Positions 14,727 through 29,031 of a DNA stretch of 64,000 nt are shown piece by piece (the stretch's first letter is position 1; each line of letters starts with the position of its first letter). The notes beneath the pieces were generated by a model that saw only the letters and a program-made list of their open reading frames with translations, had not been told where the DNA came from and ran no database searches. The stretch comes from Eopsaltria australis. Its lineage: Eukaryota; Chordata; Aves; Passeriformes; Petroicidae. The stretch covers positions 1,612,001 through 1,676,000 of the forward strand of contig JAVTVJ010000076.1 in NCBI GenBank assembly GCA_034509425.1, read 5' to 3'. Position numbers and translations under genes: made by a program.

Positions 14727-14786
14727 TATATATACTATACATATATACTGATACATATATTAGTATATATATATTAGTATATATAA
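14648..14786. repeat. (TA)n microsatellite with an internal inverted repeat
   Basis: This is about 140 bases of nearly pure alternating T and A with short interruptions (acacacag, cagta, ctatac). Within it, tatcagtatata (14721-14732) and tatatactgata (14742-14753) are perfect 12 bp reverse-complement arms, so the tract can fold into a hairpin or cruciform. A 122-codon + strand frame runs through it and reads as Ile/Tyr repeats, which is a microsatellite artefact. The length is likely to vary between individuals. Confidence 0.95.
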
Positions 14787-14854
14787 CTTCCAGGAAAGCA
14801 GGGCTACATCACACATAATGGTAATTTGGAATGACAGATTCTGTAACACTGAAC

Positions 14855-15130
14855 AGCCCCCGTTCCTCCTTCTTCCCCACAGTTTTTATTTCTGAGCATG
14901 ATATCATATGGTATAGAACACCGGTTGGACCAGCTCGGGTCAGCTGTCCTGGCTGTGTCCCTTCCCAGCTCCTTGTGCAAACCCATCCCCCCCACTGGTG
15001 GGGTGGAGTAAGAAGCAAGTGTTCAGTAATAACTAAAACATCCGTGTGTTATCAACACTGTTTTCATCACAAATCCAAAATGTCACTACAAAATATATGA
15101 AGAAAATTACCTCAGCTAAAACCAGTGAAC
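14855..15130 (+). mobile_element. partial avian endogenous-retrovirus LTR
   Basis: The wording agrees with an avian LTR family I recall. It includes 'cctccttcttccccacag', 'tttttatttctgagcatgat', 'catatggtatagaa', 'gtcagctgtcctggctgtg', 'taactaaaacatc' and 'ttatcaacactgttttca', ending near 15130 after 'atgaagaaaatta' and 'ctaaaaccag'. Only about 275 bases are present, with no partner LTR and no gag, pol or env nearby, so this is a truncated solo LTR or fragment. The strand is given in the orientation I remember for the family. I do not assign a subfamily name. The short frames on both strands here are by-products of its GC content. Confidence 0.75.
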
Positions 15131-17285
15131 ATATATAGGCTTCTCAGCATGAAGACATAACCTGCAGCTTTAATTTTCAAGTGTCATGTGGGACTATTAG
15201 CTCATATAATGAGGTATACTTGAAAAAGTTAGATGAAAAGGAAGAGTTCATTTAATAAAGTTCTAGCAAAAGAAAGGACGAATAAAGTTGGTTCCGCTGA
15301 TGCATGATGGCCTGGGAGTAGCAGTTTTGACAGATGAGTTGGGGACTTTAAATGGGCAGGGCAGTCTGCCTAATACCCACATTGCAATTATACCCATCCA
15401 TTCCCTCATTAGGACTGAGGGTCATTCAGTCTGGAAACTAGTTTGAAGTCATGAATAATCCTCCTGAACAAAATATGAAAAATTGTTGTTAATTTAGACA
15501 CCCAAATTAGGTAGTATAAACCTAGTGTTATGTCTGGTTTAGAGAAAATGGGAAAATGTACTTGGAAAATATGCCAAATATACACTAACACAAATTTACA
15601 ATAAAAACAATCTCTCTATAGCAGATTGTTTCTTAGTTCCAAGGTTATTGCTCAAGTAGGTTGCATTGTTTTAGCTAAATCACATATATTTAATTTGGTT
15701 CATTTCAAATCTGGATTAGATTTAGCAACAATTCCAGCTGATGTTCACAACAAAATACCAAAATAGTTGGCAGAGGCTGTATATTTAAAATGCCTAGAAA
15801 ATTTGCTTTTATCAATAAAGTGTCAGGCCATGAAAGTTTTTTCACATCATGAATGTGTGCTGGGTGGTTTCATGCAACCAGGGCATCTGGTCAAAGTCGA
15901 TGATGTGCAGATGAGAAGTTAATAGAAGAAACTGGTGGAAATTATGACAATCCATGTCTGTTGATGAGCATTTTGCATCTTCAGATATGACCAAAAAATG
16001 TATTAGTCCTACTATAACTGGGATGAATTGAGGTAGGGACTGGAATATTTATGAGAGAACAACCTAAAATGACATGCAGCCCAAATATCCTTTCAAGCAA
16101 TAAAAAGGGAGAAGCAGGATTTATGTTTTAGTTGAAGAGGGAATGGAGTATTTGTACTGCCTTGGTCAAAGAATCACTCCAAACACTTTACTAAAGAGAT
16201 GCACTCACTTTCTTACGTGTCTTGTGTCTCAGTAATATTTAATTACATCATAAAAACAGAACTGTTTTTTATATGATAACAAAAGAGAGTTTTCCCCTAC
16301 TTTACACTGAACTGGGTGATTAGACTAATTGCCTCAGGGGAGAAGAGAGACAGACCTTTAGCTTCTGAGGAGATTGTCTTAATCACGGGTTGTTTTGGAA
16401 AAGGCAAACACCTCTTGTCTGCTGTGGGTTTGGTTAACTGTTAGTCCCTGAAAGAGTCTGCAGTATCCATTGTGATGGGGAATTGGGGAATATGGTCACT
16501 GCTTTGTTCGTGGCTCTGCAGGATTTTCTTTCTGACACCCTCTGACCTTGGAAATCCTGGGCTGGAGCAGATCTGCAGGAAACTTTATTCCTGTTTCATT
16601 GGTGCTGTAGCGTGGCCTAACATCTGAGTGATTGTAGTCTGAGATAATCAATTTTGGACTTTGTTACACACAAAGACTCTTAGTTAGGACATAGACTCCT
16701 TAATAATTTTAGCTCTAGTTGAATTTTTCATTATAATAATGTTTACAATATCCTGAAGTGCTCTCATTTTTCCTCGTATATTATTTGAGTGGGGTTGGGG
16801 AAAGGAAGATGATTGGAAATTATGTTAATTGTAGCACTGCCAGGTATTTCTGATTCTGAATTATTTTCAGAACATGAAAAAAATGACAATAAGTGAATTT
16901 AGAAATGAAATATAAGGACAATGCGCTTTGAAAGGAGTTGCAGTGTGTTAAGGCAATGAAATGGTTATCATTAATAGTCCTCCTTTTGGTCCTTGACTGG
17001 GCAAGACCCTGATAACTCTGGCACTGTTTGGAGCAGGGTTTGAGCCACAGGGCCCTCACATGCCCTTCTGAACTGAACTACTGAATGAGTGGTTTTACGT
17101 GTCTTGCTGAATTAGGAACTGAGACTAGTTAGATAAATGGATGTAATAAAATTTTTTCCATCCAGGTCACACTAAAAGATTTTGTGTAAATCTCAAAGAA
17201 GCTCGCAGTGACGTTTTGTTCTTTAACTTTCACTGAGTTCCTGAAGACCAAAAGAAGGGCTAATAACGACAATCATGTGAGACCA
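15131..17285. other. AT-rich unique non-coding sequence
   Basis: No gene or repeat is recognised. Short frames at 15409-15591 (-) and 16820-17059 (-) have no family features. The stretch contains ordinary AT-rich DNA with few CpGs. Confidence 0.55.
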
Positions 17286-17410
17286 ACCCCCACCTGGCTA
17301 TAATCTCATTTCAGGCAGTTGTAGAGATTGATAAGGTCATCCCTGGGCCTTTTCTCCAGGCTAAGCACCCCCAACTCCCTCAGTTGCTCCTCATAAGATC
17401 TGTGCCCAAG
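17286..17410 (-). mobile_element. CR1 LINE fragment, internal piece
   Basis: On the + strand the text reads 'cccacctggctataatctc', 'ggcagttgtagagattgat', 'cttttctccaggctaagc' and 'ctcagttgctcctcataag'. This is the reverse complement of the CR1 region just upstream of the 3' end, so the element lies on the minus strand. About 125 bases remain, with neither the 3' terminal repeat nor the reverse-transcriptase region. It is an old, diverged scrap and the only CR1 I see in the first 36 kb. Confidence 0.85.
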
Positions 17411-20400
17411 GAATTGTGGTATTAGCTCAATAATTGTCAACATAATTTATACACAGTGACATGCAGCACTTAATTTCTGCATAACCTGGTACCTTCACAA
17501 AATTTGTGGAATGGGTCAGAGTAGCCTGGACTGGGCAGAACATAAAGGCTCTTAATTTTCCATAACAGAAGGAATGCAAGGATAGCTTAATGAACTGTGG
17601 TGCCTTTAGCAGATGCCTTGTAGATGAAACACAACCAGAATCTGCAAGTGTTCAGTGGCTGAAGATTGCAGCCTCTCAGTCACATTGCCATTTGGCCTTA
17701 GTCTACAAAAACAATTGCTTCAGCTTATTTACTTTTTAACAAATCCATTCATGGGGCTTAATTTTTTTTATGAACCTAGAAAGTAGTCTCAGAATTTCAC
17801 AAATCCAGAAGATTTGTCCACCTCTTGTATAGCTTTGAATAATTGGAACAAATTAGATTGGCTTTGTTTTGCAGAAGAAGAAACCACTCTGGCTGTTCTT
17901 AGGACTGCTTTTCAAGTATTTCCTTTTGATCTACGTGTTCTCCAATTGATGTCAATTAATGTCAAAATGACCGCTTTCTATTTTCCCACCATTTCTTACA
18001 GCTTTTCACAATAATGGTCAGTGGACTGTAATATCTTGCCTGCCCGTATCTTCCCAGCCTTACACACACTTTGTGAGTGTAGGAAGTACTGAAACTATAA
18101 AGGAACTTGTCCAGTTCCTGAGGCAGTGGAAGAGAAAATTAATTTCTAATATTTTTGTAATGGCTGTGAGAAAGCAGTGAAGAGATAAAAGCAAAGTTAC
18201 TTTTTCTTGGGAAATGAAAAAAAAATAGATTGAAACTTCAAGATTAATGAAATTTTTCTTTGACAAAACTCATTGTCTGAGATACAATGTATACACAAAA
18301 AAAAAGATGCAAAAGGATATTTTTAGACACCATTTGGAAGGCAAATAATGTAGAAATATTGACCTGGTTTGTAGTGGTAGTCTGTACCTTTAACAAAGCA
18401 ACATTTTCCTCTTCATTTGCATGTCTTTGTTAATAAAACAAAGAGATGAGTATGGCTAGAGCTGAGTGCTCTAGCAAACTCTTGCAAATGGGGAATGACT
18501 TTCTGTCAGAAGACACACACAATCATCCTTCATTGTTCCTCTCTTGCTAATTATTTTACTATTATTTTTGCTAATTTCTTCATATTCCCAGAAAAGGAGC
18601 ACCTTTGAGTTGGAATTAGAAACTCCTAATAGCTGAGGAGGATGATTTCTTTCAACTTCATTTCCTTTTGCAGGAAGTTTTGGGTTTACTCCTGTCTAAA
18701 GAAAGCAAAATGATTACGTGTCTAACCACACAAGGAGACGAAACCAAACACTATGTATTGTACACTCAGAAATACGCATTTGGTACAGATGGCTGAAACC
18801 AGTCCTGGCATGATGTTATTAAAAAAGTTGATGAAAGACTGAAAAACAGTTCTACTTTCTCCCTCAACGTGCAACTCATCTGTGGAACTCATTATTATAT
18901 GATATATGAGGCTAAAAGTCAGAGAAGAGTAAGGTGGTTTTTAAAAATAAAACCTCATCCTTTTTCAGGATTATAAGATTATTCAAAATTATTATGATGG
19001 CCAACAAGAAGATCATGCTTTTTAAAGGAAGATATGAGAAGGGCAAGCTTACTCATTGCTGGGTTTATGCAGGGAAGAGACAAAGTTGGAATAAGCACAG
19101 GATACTAATGAGGCATGTCTTGATTTTTAATTTTTTCAGAGGTCAGAGTCCCTGGTGCATGCCCTCCTCTGCTGGCTGCCTGCAGGGTTTCTTATCACAA
19201 TTGACAACAGTCTTTGTCAAGTACAGAATTCTGGACTAGCAGCATAACTGCCCTGATGATAATGCTTGAACTCCTGTGGAATGTAATGGAAGACATAAAA
19301 TAACTCGTGTAAAACTCACACCAACTTCCATCTGAGGGGATAGGAGATAACTGGGATTGCTTATTGTAAAATATTGTAAAATATTGTAAAATTGAAAACG
19401 ATTGTGTCAAGGAAGAAAAGAATCATTCACTGTCTTTCAGCCTCTATGAAATGGCATCTTAAACCAAGTGCAGATTTGACTCCCAAAACATGAAGGATTG
19501 GGAGTTACACATTCAGTCCTGTTGACAGAAAAGGGATGCAAAATTTGTCCTATTAATTCTGTAGTCATTCTGAATTTGCAGTTACAGCTGTGTGAGGCTT
19601 TTCAGATTCTTTAAGACTACAGTCAGAAGTGAATACTTTGAGAGGAAAATTAATTACAGTTATCCCCCTGCCTATTATAAATAACATGGACCTAACTTCC
19701 TGAAAAGGATACCTCAAACCCCCTCTTCCTGTTCCAGTACTGTTTAAATCACAATAATTTTCAGGGTTGTAAGAAGCCCATGGATTGAATATAGTGATTT
19801 CCTGAACTCTCAATTCTAATTAAAATTCTGCAGACTGACAACATAAAATACAAGTCAAAGTAATAATCCAAGGTCATTTTTGTGCTTCATAAAGTAACTT
19901 ATTTGAAGTGTCATGCTGATTAGGAATATCTAACAGAGAACACATGCTCCTTCCCTATGCTTGTGGTTGTGTGATTTATTAGCTTGAAGGACAACTTTCT
20001 GCCATTGTCAAACAGTCCTTGTCAAAGGAGAGAAAAAATATTTTGAAGCCTGACCAGGAACCTGAACAACACAAAATAATTCCTCACAAAAGGGCATTCA
20101 TACAGGATTTATCTGTTATGCATTAATTAATAATGTGAAGTATTTGTAACATTAATATTATATATTTCTTACTGTAAGATGGAGGTTTAATGAGCACAGT
20201 GCCTTGAACTCCCCTGAGAAGGGGAGCAAAAAGAGGAATGGATGGAAATACTGCTTCTGTCATTTCCCATTTTCTGCCTTTTTCCCTTCCAGAGACTGGC
20301 ATTCAGCATTTAGTTGTTTGACTCTAATAAGATGTAATGTGATGGCACATGTGAAACTCCAGAGGGTTATTTATAAATAAAATGTGTGTTAGAACAACAG

Positions 20401-23400
20401 CAGAACTCTTGTAATGAAGAATGAGCACTGAAATTTTATGGCCATCTCTGCCAAATAGATGTAAAGTTGTTTTTTTTTTTTTCCCAAACATCATGCATGA
20501 TGCATTTATTCCTGAATCAGAATTAATCCTGACAGGTTGTTCCAACCTGTAAATCCAATATGATAAAAAATGTAAAATTATTTTCATTTTGCAACAGCAT
20601 AGTTATAATGAAGCTTTCTTAAGTATAAGTAAATTTTCTAGTCCTCATAGGCTCTGAAAACAGTGGACTTCAAATTAAATTTTTTAAGCTTATTCTCATT
20701 GCATCATCATGTCAACAGACAAATTTCAGAATATCTTGGAGGGTTATGGTTTTGTCTTCATCTAATAATTTCTTCTGAGACTAAATTGATGGGGATTTTT
20801 TAAATCTTCAGTTTGAAATTTGTGATTATTTATCATTACAGTTTCCTATCTGTGCTAGTTCTTGCCCTCAGAATTGTAATCAAGGCAAAGGTAGAAGCTA
20901 TGCTAGGAAAAAAAAGACAAGAAAGAGTTCTTCCCTTGGGTTGTCAGTAATAACTCATTGTAAATTGGTGGCAAAGACAAGACAGGTTGAAGTTTCCAAA
21001 TGCAGTAGTTCAAGTAGGCCTGGGGCTTTTTTATAATAAGGAGGCTTTATGTGTCACTGTCTCTTGGTCAGAGGAACTTTGACAAATCCCATTATATTTC
21101 ATTTTTTAAAATTCAATTTAATGTGTTTTTTAACTCACAAAGGGAATAATTATTGGATATTTTTACTTCTGTATTTTTTCTGTTTCCTTGCCCTGTGCTC
21201 CTTTGATTCAAGAAGTTTGTTGGGTGTTAAAATAAATGTTGAGAATGATCTGGCCTGGTAATATTATTTAAAGAAATGAGCTTTGCTCTCTGGTAGTAGA
21301 GACTACAAGTGTGTTTGATGCTGTCATGCCTGTCTTGCCTTGCTCAGCCCCTTGCATTTTGTGCCAGCTTTGACAGAAAGTTCCTGACCTGGTATGTAAA
21401 ATAATGCCCTTGTGGGCCACTGTGGCCATTATGTGTCATTTCCAGGGGGTTTGGATATTTTCTTCCCTGATTCTGTTGCAAGTCTCAAACTTTGCACCTC
21501 TCTCTTGTGCAGGAAATGTTTGCATCCAGTTAGAAATGAAGGTATTAGGTTCTGTGGGTTGCGGCAAATAATGTTTTTCATCTCCAGTATTTGGTAGTGT
21601 GAGTCAGTCCTTTTCTATAGTGATTTCACAGCTCTCTGCAGTCCTGGGAGATTTCTATGCCCATAGCTGCCTGTGTTTTCCCATCAGGTCTGCCAGCAAA
21701 ATTACACAGTCCTGCTGAAATTTTGATTTCCCTCTGAACACTTGTCAAGGTGATGTTTCAGACATCACACTATTTGAGATCCATCTCCTCTTTCTGGGCA
21801 AGGTGAAGCCAAAAAGCTTCTCTACGCCAGACTTGCAGGCTGGCAATCAATGCATTTTAGTTTGCACTTAAAAAACAGCATTCATTTCTTGATGATAATA
21901 GTGCTTGGAAGCAAAAGAAAGAAAATACGGAGCCACAGTGCAAAGCACATCTCCTGGCAACATGGAAATTTTGTTGCTCCATTTCTGACTCTATCAGTAT
22001 CTTCCCATGGGAAATATTAAAGGAGGCTTCCACTGCTGAGAGATTTCCATGTTGGAGGAGAGGAGGAGATGTGGATGATGTGCCTCCTCCATGTCTTTTG
22101 AGCTCCTTGTCCAAGCCAGGTCCCTGCCTTTATGCAGCAGGAAACAGAAACCAGGTATTCAGTCCTCCAGGTAATGTGTGCAAAAGTGAAAATGAGCAAA
22201 AAGGCATAAAGCTCTCTTTATTTTTAATTTTTTTAATCATCTAGAAGGTAGAAGGTGCCTGTGAATGAATTGCTTGAAGAACATATTTCCTCAAATATCT
22301 ATAATTTTTCTTTATGTACACACAGTTAGAAGACATTTGTGCTTAGCTCTTAGCACATGGTGTTATTTCTTCAATTCCCAGGGCATTTGCATACTCTTTA
22401 TAAATAGTCTGTACAGGAAAATAAGACTGAAAGATTTTAGGTAAATTGTTCAGGTGATGGTGATGATTAAAAATAATTGGAGCTCCATTAATATGGTACT
22501 ATAAAAAATAACAAATGGAAAAGTACTGGGATGAAGTCTGAAAAGAGAGATTTAAAAGGTTCATAGAAGATAATTACATTTCAGTCATTATGTATTGAAA
22601 AACACAATCATGTTTTAGTACTCTATTTTGTTAAGGAGAAAAAACCCTGACTGTAATTTTTCCATATCTACCATTGTCACAATTTTTAATATAGAAATTC
22701 CTACATTTAATTACTTACAGATATTACATTTAAGTATTACATAGCAGAAGTTAAAAAATGTTCCTATTGAAATGTTTTAGCTTGTCTACTGCCAAGAAAT
22801 ACCATAAAACAGAGTGAAGTCTATATTTTAATTTAGCTTCAAATGAAAAAATATAGTTTTTTTGAGACAAGACAAACTTTAAGAAATAAAAAAATTATTT
22901 TTATTCACAGAAATTTTGAAGGTAAAAAATTATAATGGTATATTTTGTGTATGAATAGGTTATTTTCTATAGTTTTTTTCCATTGCATATCTCTTTTGGC
23001 ACATTATGGTAGAAACTGATTTGACCACTGTTTCACAGGGTGATCACCTCTCACCTCACACTGTATATTAATGTTTCTGTTGTTTTCACTGCTGCCCATG
23101 GTCTGTGGTGGACAAGTATGGGAGCATTATTTGTCACTAATTCTCCTTGCTCCTAAACCTTCCTCAGTCCCCTGTTCCCCTGAGAAGGACTCTTCTCTCT
23201 TTCATTTTCACTGCCAAGAGAGGCACCATTTTCGTTTTCTTTGTGTTCTAGTGATTTAACTACACTTTGTCCTTCGGGGAAACTTCTACAAAGTCAGACT
23301 GGGATAATTACAACAGAGCCTAAACAGGGGCAATACCTGCTTCTGTCTGAAAATCCTCTGTAGTGTTGGTCTGAGTATTCCTAAGTGGTCACAAGACAGG

Positions 23401-26400
23401 AAGGATTTAAAACTATGCTACACAGCTCACAATGTGCCTGCACTGTACAGGAAGAGCAGCAGCACAAGTTAGAGCTCATCCATACAGATTACTGACAAAG
23501 TGGATGCTGCTTTTGACTACCTATTTGGGCTAAGAAGTGATATTACTATGTTCATTGGCTGCTGTCTCCAACCAATGTGCTCCTTTCATGCCTGAAGTGG
23601 CTCAGGCAGTGCCACACTGGGTACCTATAACAGCCATCAAGTCTTTCGCCACTTTAATTTTTGGTCCTATTTTATATTGATGAGAAGGGATGAGATTATG
23701 CAGACATCATTTGGAAGAAAAATCCTGAGTCTGCACTAGTTCTGTATTTCTCTAAAGTATTTGAGATAGCTAAGTATTCAAGTATTCAAGAAGTGATGCT
23801 CCAGCTGGAATAATCTTTAGCTGGGGTATAATATTTGGGATGAAATATTTACTGATTTGAGTATTTTGAGATGAAATGCTTAGTTACTGATTTCTTCTGA
23901 CTGCATAAACACCCATTAAAGACACAACTACAAAATGTCTTCACACTCTCCCAATCATCCATCTGCTTAGTTACATCCATCGGGAAAAACCCAGAAGCAC
24001 AGAACAGACTAATATGTGTCCAGCAGTAGCAAATGCTCTGCAGTGCTCCCGGGTGTCAACAGAAGGATGACCCCCACAAAGCTCTGACAAAATGTGAGGC
24101 ATGCATCTCACATGTTTGTGTTTGGGGAACACGTCCAACTTATGGCACATTTGGAGAACAGTCAAGGTGCAAAGAGAAGGTGGTTTTCTGAGTGAGAACC
24201 AGGTGATTCAAAGTATTTTGGGTTAAAAGTAATGCTAACAAACCACTTGGGAGTCAATAAATAGCCAGTCTTCTACCAAAGTACCATGTAATGTTTCAGT
24301 AGTAAGAGGAGAGCAGGGCAAAAACTGTCTGAGGAACAAGAGTAAATGGCCATACATTCTTCACTTGGATCACAAACATGAACCAAGTTACTACTGTGAA
24401 GGGCAGTCTGATATATTGTGCCTCAAAGTGGGCACCTGACTGTACCCTCTCAGCTTCTTTTTTTCTTATGGTTGTTTTGCAGCTCATTTTGTGTTTATCA
24501 CAGCACTTCTCTTTCCTCTCACTTTTCCCCCCTTTTTTTTTCCCTTTCCTTTTTCATATTTTCTCACAAAGTTTCATTCCCTTCTTCACTTTGTTTTTGA
24601 TTCCTCCTTTCCCCTTTCCATATCCACAAAGAGAAGTTAAAGTGCCTTTTTCTTCTTTCAGCATCTACCTAGCTGTTTGGCTTGGCAGTGTTCATGGGCA
24701 GCTAGATTTCCTTTTGAAGCTGAACACTGACTTTCAAAGTCAGATTGGGAACAAATTTTAATGCTCCTTTACTGAACTTCTTAATTCAAAGCTAAAATTT
24801 AAGCAGGCCAACTCTCTTAGAAGCGAATGCCACAGGCAGGAGGAAGGACAAATGTGATCTAAGTTGCCTTCCAAGAGATTGAACATCAAAGAACAATCAC
24901 TACCCATTCCCTGAGCTATGCAGAAGGCTGGATTTCCTGGGCAGACTTATTCTTATTTTAAAATCTTGCTCTCAGGACAAAGACTTTCAAGTTAAGGACT
25001 AAATTTTTCAGTATCCCAAGCAGCTCTGCACTGTATTAACCAGTGGAAGGGCAGTCAGGGGGAGTGAAGGTTTTTGTTATTATCTTCAGGCTTTTGATTC
25101 TCTAATTTAGGTAGAAGTTTTCACACCAAAGCAGTTCCCTTCACCCTAATTATTTCTTCCTGCTCCTCTTCTCCAGTCTGGGTCTCAGAAGCATTTCCAA
25201 TAGTCTGTCTTAAAGTCTAGTTTCTAATAAAACTAAGCTGCTGCTGCTTGACCTGTTCCAAATGTCACTCTTATCAGATGTCCTTTTTTTTTTTTAAATA
25301 AAATTCAAGTTCAGAAAGATATCTGAGCAGCGCAGAGGATTTGGAAGAAAATGGAGAAGAAAGACTAGAAGAGGAAGGCTTCTTTCCTTTCCTTCCTTTT
25401 ATCCCTCTCTCTCTTTATGCATCCTTCACTCATCTGTCCCCGAGTGCCTTGTCAGAGGCAACCCCTGCACCCTCAGTTCCTCTGTAATGGCAAAGCTTGT
25501 TTGCTCTTTGCTTTATCACAGGTCCTGACACATCTGGGAAGGAAGGTTTAAAAGTACTCATGTTACCTTTCCCCTTTCTCACAGAACATGAACTGCAGCT
25601 CAAGACACCTTTGAAAATCAGGGACAGACAGAAGGCAAAAATTCAAAGAAATAATAGCTTTTATATAAAAATGGCCATATTAAACCTTATGGCAATTACA
25701 ATGACTCATTAGATAGTGGTGGTATGTGGTGTAGGAGATAGAAATGTAATGTGTTGGCAACTGTTAAATTTTGCTTCTTCTAGTGGTTGGCTGCATGAAA
25801 ATATCAATAAATTGAACCAAAGTATACTAGGATAAGTGCTTTATTCCACACTGAGACACTGGTACCACTTCAATAAAAATCTCCAAATAAATCCTAGATG
25901 AATGATAATATATGGTGTTTCTGAATGCTTTTCATGAAAATAAAATTATGTTCTGATTAGCACAGTAGCCAAGCCTTGTTTACAATGACCTCTTCTGATT
26001 CAGGTAGGAGTCATGTTTCTTTCAGTGGCAAGCAAGCTTGGAGTGTTTGAGTTTCTGGCAGAAACTGTTCAGACCTGTTCAGAAAAATTTCCTGCTTTCC
26101 TTTTTTTCCTATTTTTAAATTACATTGCTGAAAAATCACAAATTTTATTCATCCTCAAGACACTCATGTCAGAAAAATGAGAAAAGAGATGCTCCTAGAT
26201 GAGACATGGATGCGCGGAAGATTAATTTTAAATGTGAATATTTCCTTTGTTCAGATTATTTGGATGATCTGCTTTCATAGAATGAAATATCTCCTTGTAG
26301 ATTGGTCAATAAATGAAAGACAAGCACTTTTCTTCAATATCTGCAGTCTTAAAAGACCAACAATCATCAAAGACAAAAGACATCAGGGATACTTACTCTT

Positions 26401-29031
26401 TACAATTGCACTCCAATTCAAGTGTATTTTTATGTTTTTCTTTTCTACAGAAATGACATCAAAAGTTCCAGTCATTATCTATATGAGGAGAATGTGTTCT
26501 TTTTCTCCCGATTTAAAAATTTCCCACTGTTCGGCCTCCTGCAACGTGGTATTATTGAAGTGATAAATTAGATTTTATTGCTTACTGAGCAACGATTGGA
26601 CTTCTGCTAATCATTTCTAATGAAGCAAATCATGTTAACAGTGGGTTGCAAGCAAATCAATGCCAGCAATTTTATTTTAAGGAACTCTTTATATAAATTA
26701 GACAAAGGAAATGGAAAAATATTGTTGCTTGATAAAATGTAAAGGATTGGAAAGAGTATGACATTTTCCAAGTATGAGGCATGAAAATACTTCTTTCCTA
26801 GCACCAAATTCCCACTGGATTTATGTGTCAGAAAACACAAAACAGTAAATTTTTGTATAAGAACAGAGGATGATTTCTTTCTTTTTGTTAGAAGAACCTG
26901 TATGGAGACAGGAGACTTCCCTGTGTATTGTTATTAGATGATGAGATTTCATTTCACTGTCTCAATTAACACCTCAGACTCAAGCATTCTCAGGATCACT
27001 TGCTAGTTATTAATATTTTAGCTAAGGTGAGCAAAGTCCCAACACAAATAATGACAGTGATGAAATACTGTCCTTGGAGACACTTCAGACAATGGAAAAA
27101 GTGCAAGTCTATAGTGGCTGCAGTTTTTAAATTTCATTGCCCACATGGTCTTATATTTCCCCCCTCCCTGTTGAATACAGGCCCTAGGTCTGGATCCTAG
27201 ATCCACATAGATGTGCCCTGTGGGTCCCAGTCCTCTTGCACTCCAAACCCCCCAGAAATCAGTGTTTTTTTCCTTCTCTCATCTTTCAGACCTGAAACTT
27301 TTATTAGTCCATTTTTCCTATAACCATACTCTCCCTATAATGTATGTAATCTAGCCCCTGTGTGCAGCTGCACAATTTCCATCAGACAGAAAACTCCAGG
27401 AGATGGTGGAAATAATGTTAATGTTTACCTTGGTGAACTAGATGTCTTGAAAGTAGCTGTGTGCCTGGCACAAAAAGTAGTATGGATTTAATAAGAGATT
27501 ACATTAATTTTCCTATAAAAGAGAAAATAGAAACTCATCATCTGGAAAATTTAGTAAGATGCACACTTACTTTAGTAAGTGTGGAACAGTGCAAGCATTT
27601 TTTTCTTTCTGGGTGTGAATTCATTTCCTATGTTATGGGGTTTTTGATTGCTGGTTGTTATTGTTTTGTCACCTCTACAGTGAAAGATTTTCCTGAAAAC
27701 ATCTAGCTCCTCCAGCTTGCAATGGGACTGAGAGCTGCTCTTCTTCATGTCTGGGTTTCAGAAAGTTATCTGTACTGTTGGTTGAGGAAGGGGTTTGGGT
27801 CTTTACATGCCATCAACTCAGTAGCCAAAATTTAAGTTAAAAAGTGCTGTGCTACCTAAAACGCCACTGTTGGTGTTTTATGTCGGCATGAATGATGATC
27901 AAAGACAGATACCAACTAAATAATTTTGTCATATTACTCTGAGAATTTCACAGAATGATCCCATGGTGAGTGATTTGCTCCCTAAATACAAAATTAGTTG
28001 GCACTTTAATGTCAATATGAAAGAAATATTTGATGAGGATCAGTATGTAGGTGATGTAACTAAGAAGATTGCTCATTTTTGTTTTTCTAAAACATTTCTT
28101 GATATGCTTTGTAACCTGAGAAGTTTTTTTTTTCCTTTTTTCAATGCTTTTTTCAGCTCACAGATTCTGAAAGTGAATTTAGAAGACCTTAGAAAGAATT
28201 CCGGAAAACCTTGGAGAGTCCTTTGAAGAACTCCATCCAATTATTTTGCACAGTGACTCACATAAAAGAGGTCTGTGCAGTGCATAATACAGTCAGCTCT
28301 CCTTAATGTCTCCTTAGGAAAACAGTAGATCTCAGTCTTTGTGTTTCAGGTTGACCTTCCCCACATTCACTTTTTGAGGCTACTTGTATAAAAGTTGCAT
28401 TGGAGGACACACACTTCTAAATTGTCATTGGGGAGGAACACAGGACTCACCTCTCATGCTCCACCTGTGCTTGAAAGCCCTGCATTTCTTGGCCTATTCA
28501 TTCCTTCTTACCTTGGTTTTACATCTCTTATTTAGAGCTCAGCAGAAGACACTGATACCCTGGCAATGAGTTGACTGGGAACATCCAGCCCAGGGTGCTT
28601 GGGTACTTATTTTGTGGTAGTGGCTGATGGCTGTGCTTCCATAGGAGGGTATTGCATCGCTGCATTGAGCTGCTCAGTCCAAATTAAAACAACTGCTCTT
28701 ATAGGTCTACTTCACTTTTCCTTAAATTACTTTGAAGTTAATCTAATTTCATGGACTTTCACCCACCTGTCAAATCTTGCCTACAAAAATTGACAGTTTT
28801 CTAAAAAAAACCAATCTTTATGAAGGAAAAATTTGACATGATGACACAGCTCAGGCAATGTTACAAGAAGTGGAACAGGACACATTAAAGTCTGGTACTT
28901 CTGTATATTAATTTCTCCTTTATGTCAATCAGCTAAAAACAACTCCCTAGTGGCATTAATAACAGTCTCGTTGGTACAGTAATAAAACCTACTCTGCTTA
29001 GTGCATCCACACTTCTTTTCAGTGGGACGAA
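17411..29031. other. long AT-rich unique non-coding stretch
   Basis: About 11.6 kb with no recognised gene or interspersed repeat. The longest open frame outside repeats in the window, 128 codons on the + strand at 26177-26563, lies here. Its product shows no domain, signal peptide or repeat that I recognise. A 127-codon frame at 24378-24761 is a pyrimidine-rich stretch that reads as Phe/Pro/Leu and is not credible as a gene. Small simple features include a T13 run at 20470-20482 and a pyrimidine-rich tract around 24500-24620. Confidence 0.55.
19362..19391. repeat. three perfect tandem copies of a 10-mer
   Basis: The unit tattgtaaaa is repeated three times without change and then decays into attgaaaa. 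It is a minor minisatellite seed with no function implied. Confidence 0.95.

Noticed and set aside
14450..14818. 122-codon frame rich in Ile and Tyr
   Set aside because: Read-through of the TA microsatellite.
24378..24761. 127-codon Phe/Pro/Leu-rich frame that looks membrane-like
   Set aside because: The sequence is a pyrimidine-rich tract, so hydrophobic codons follow from composition. There is no family similarity.
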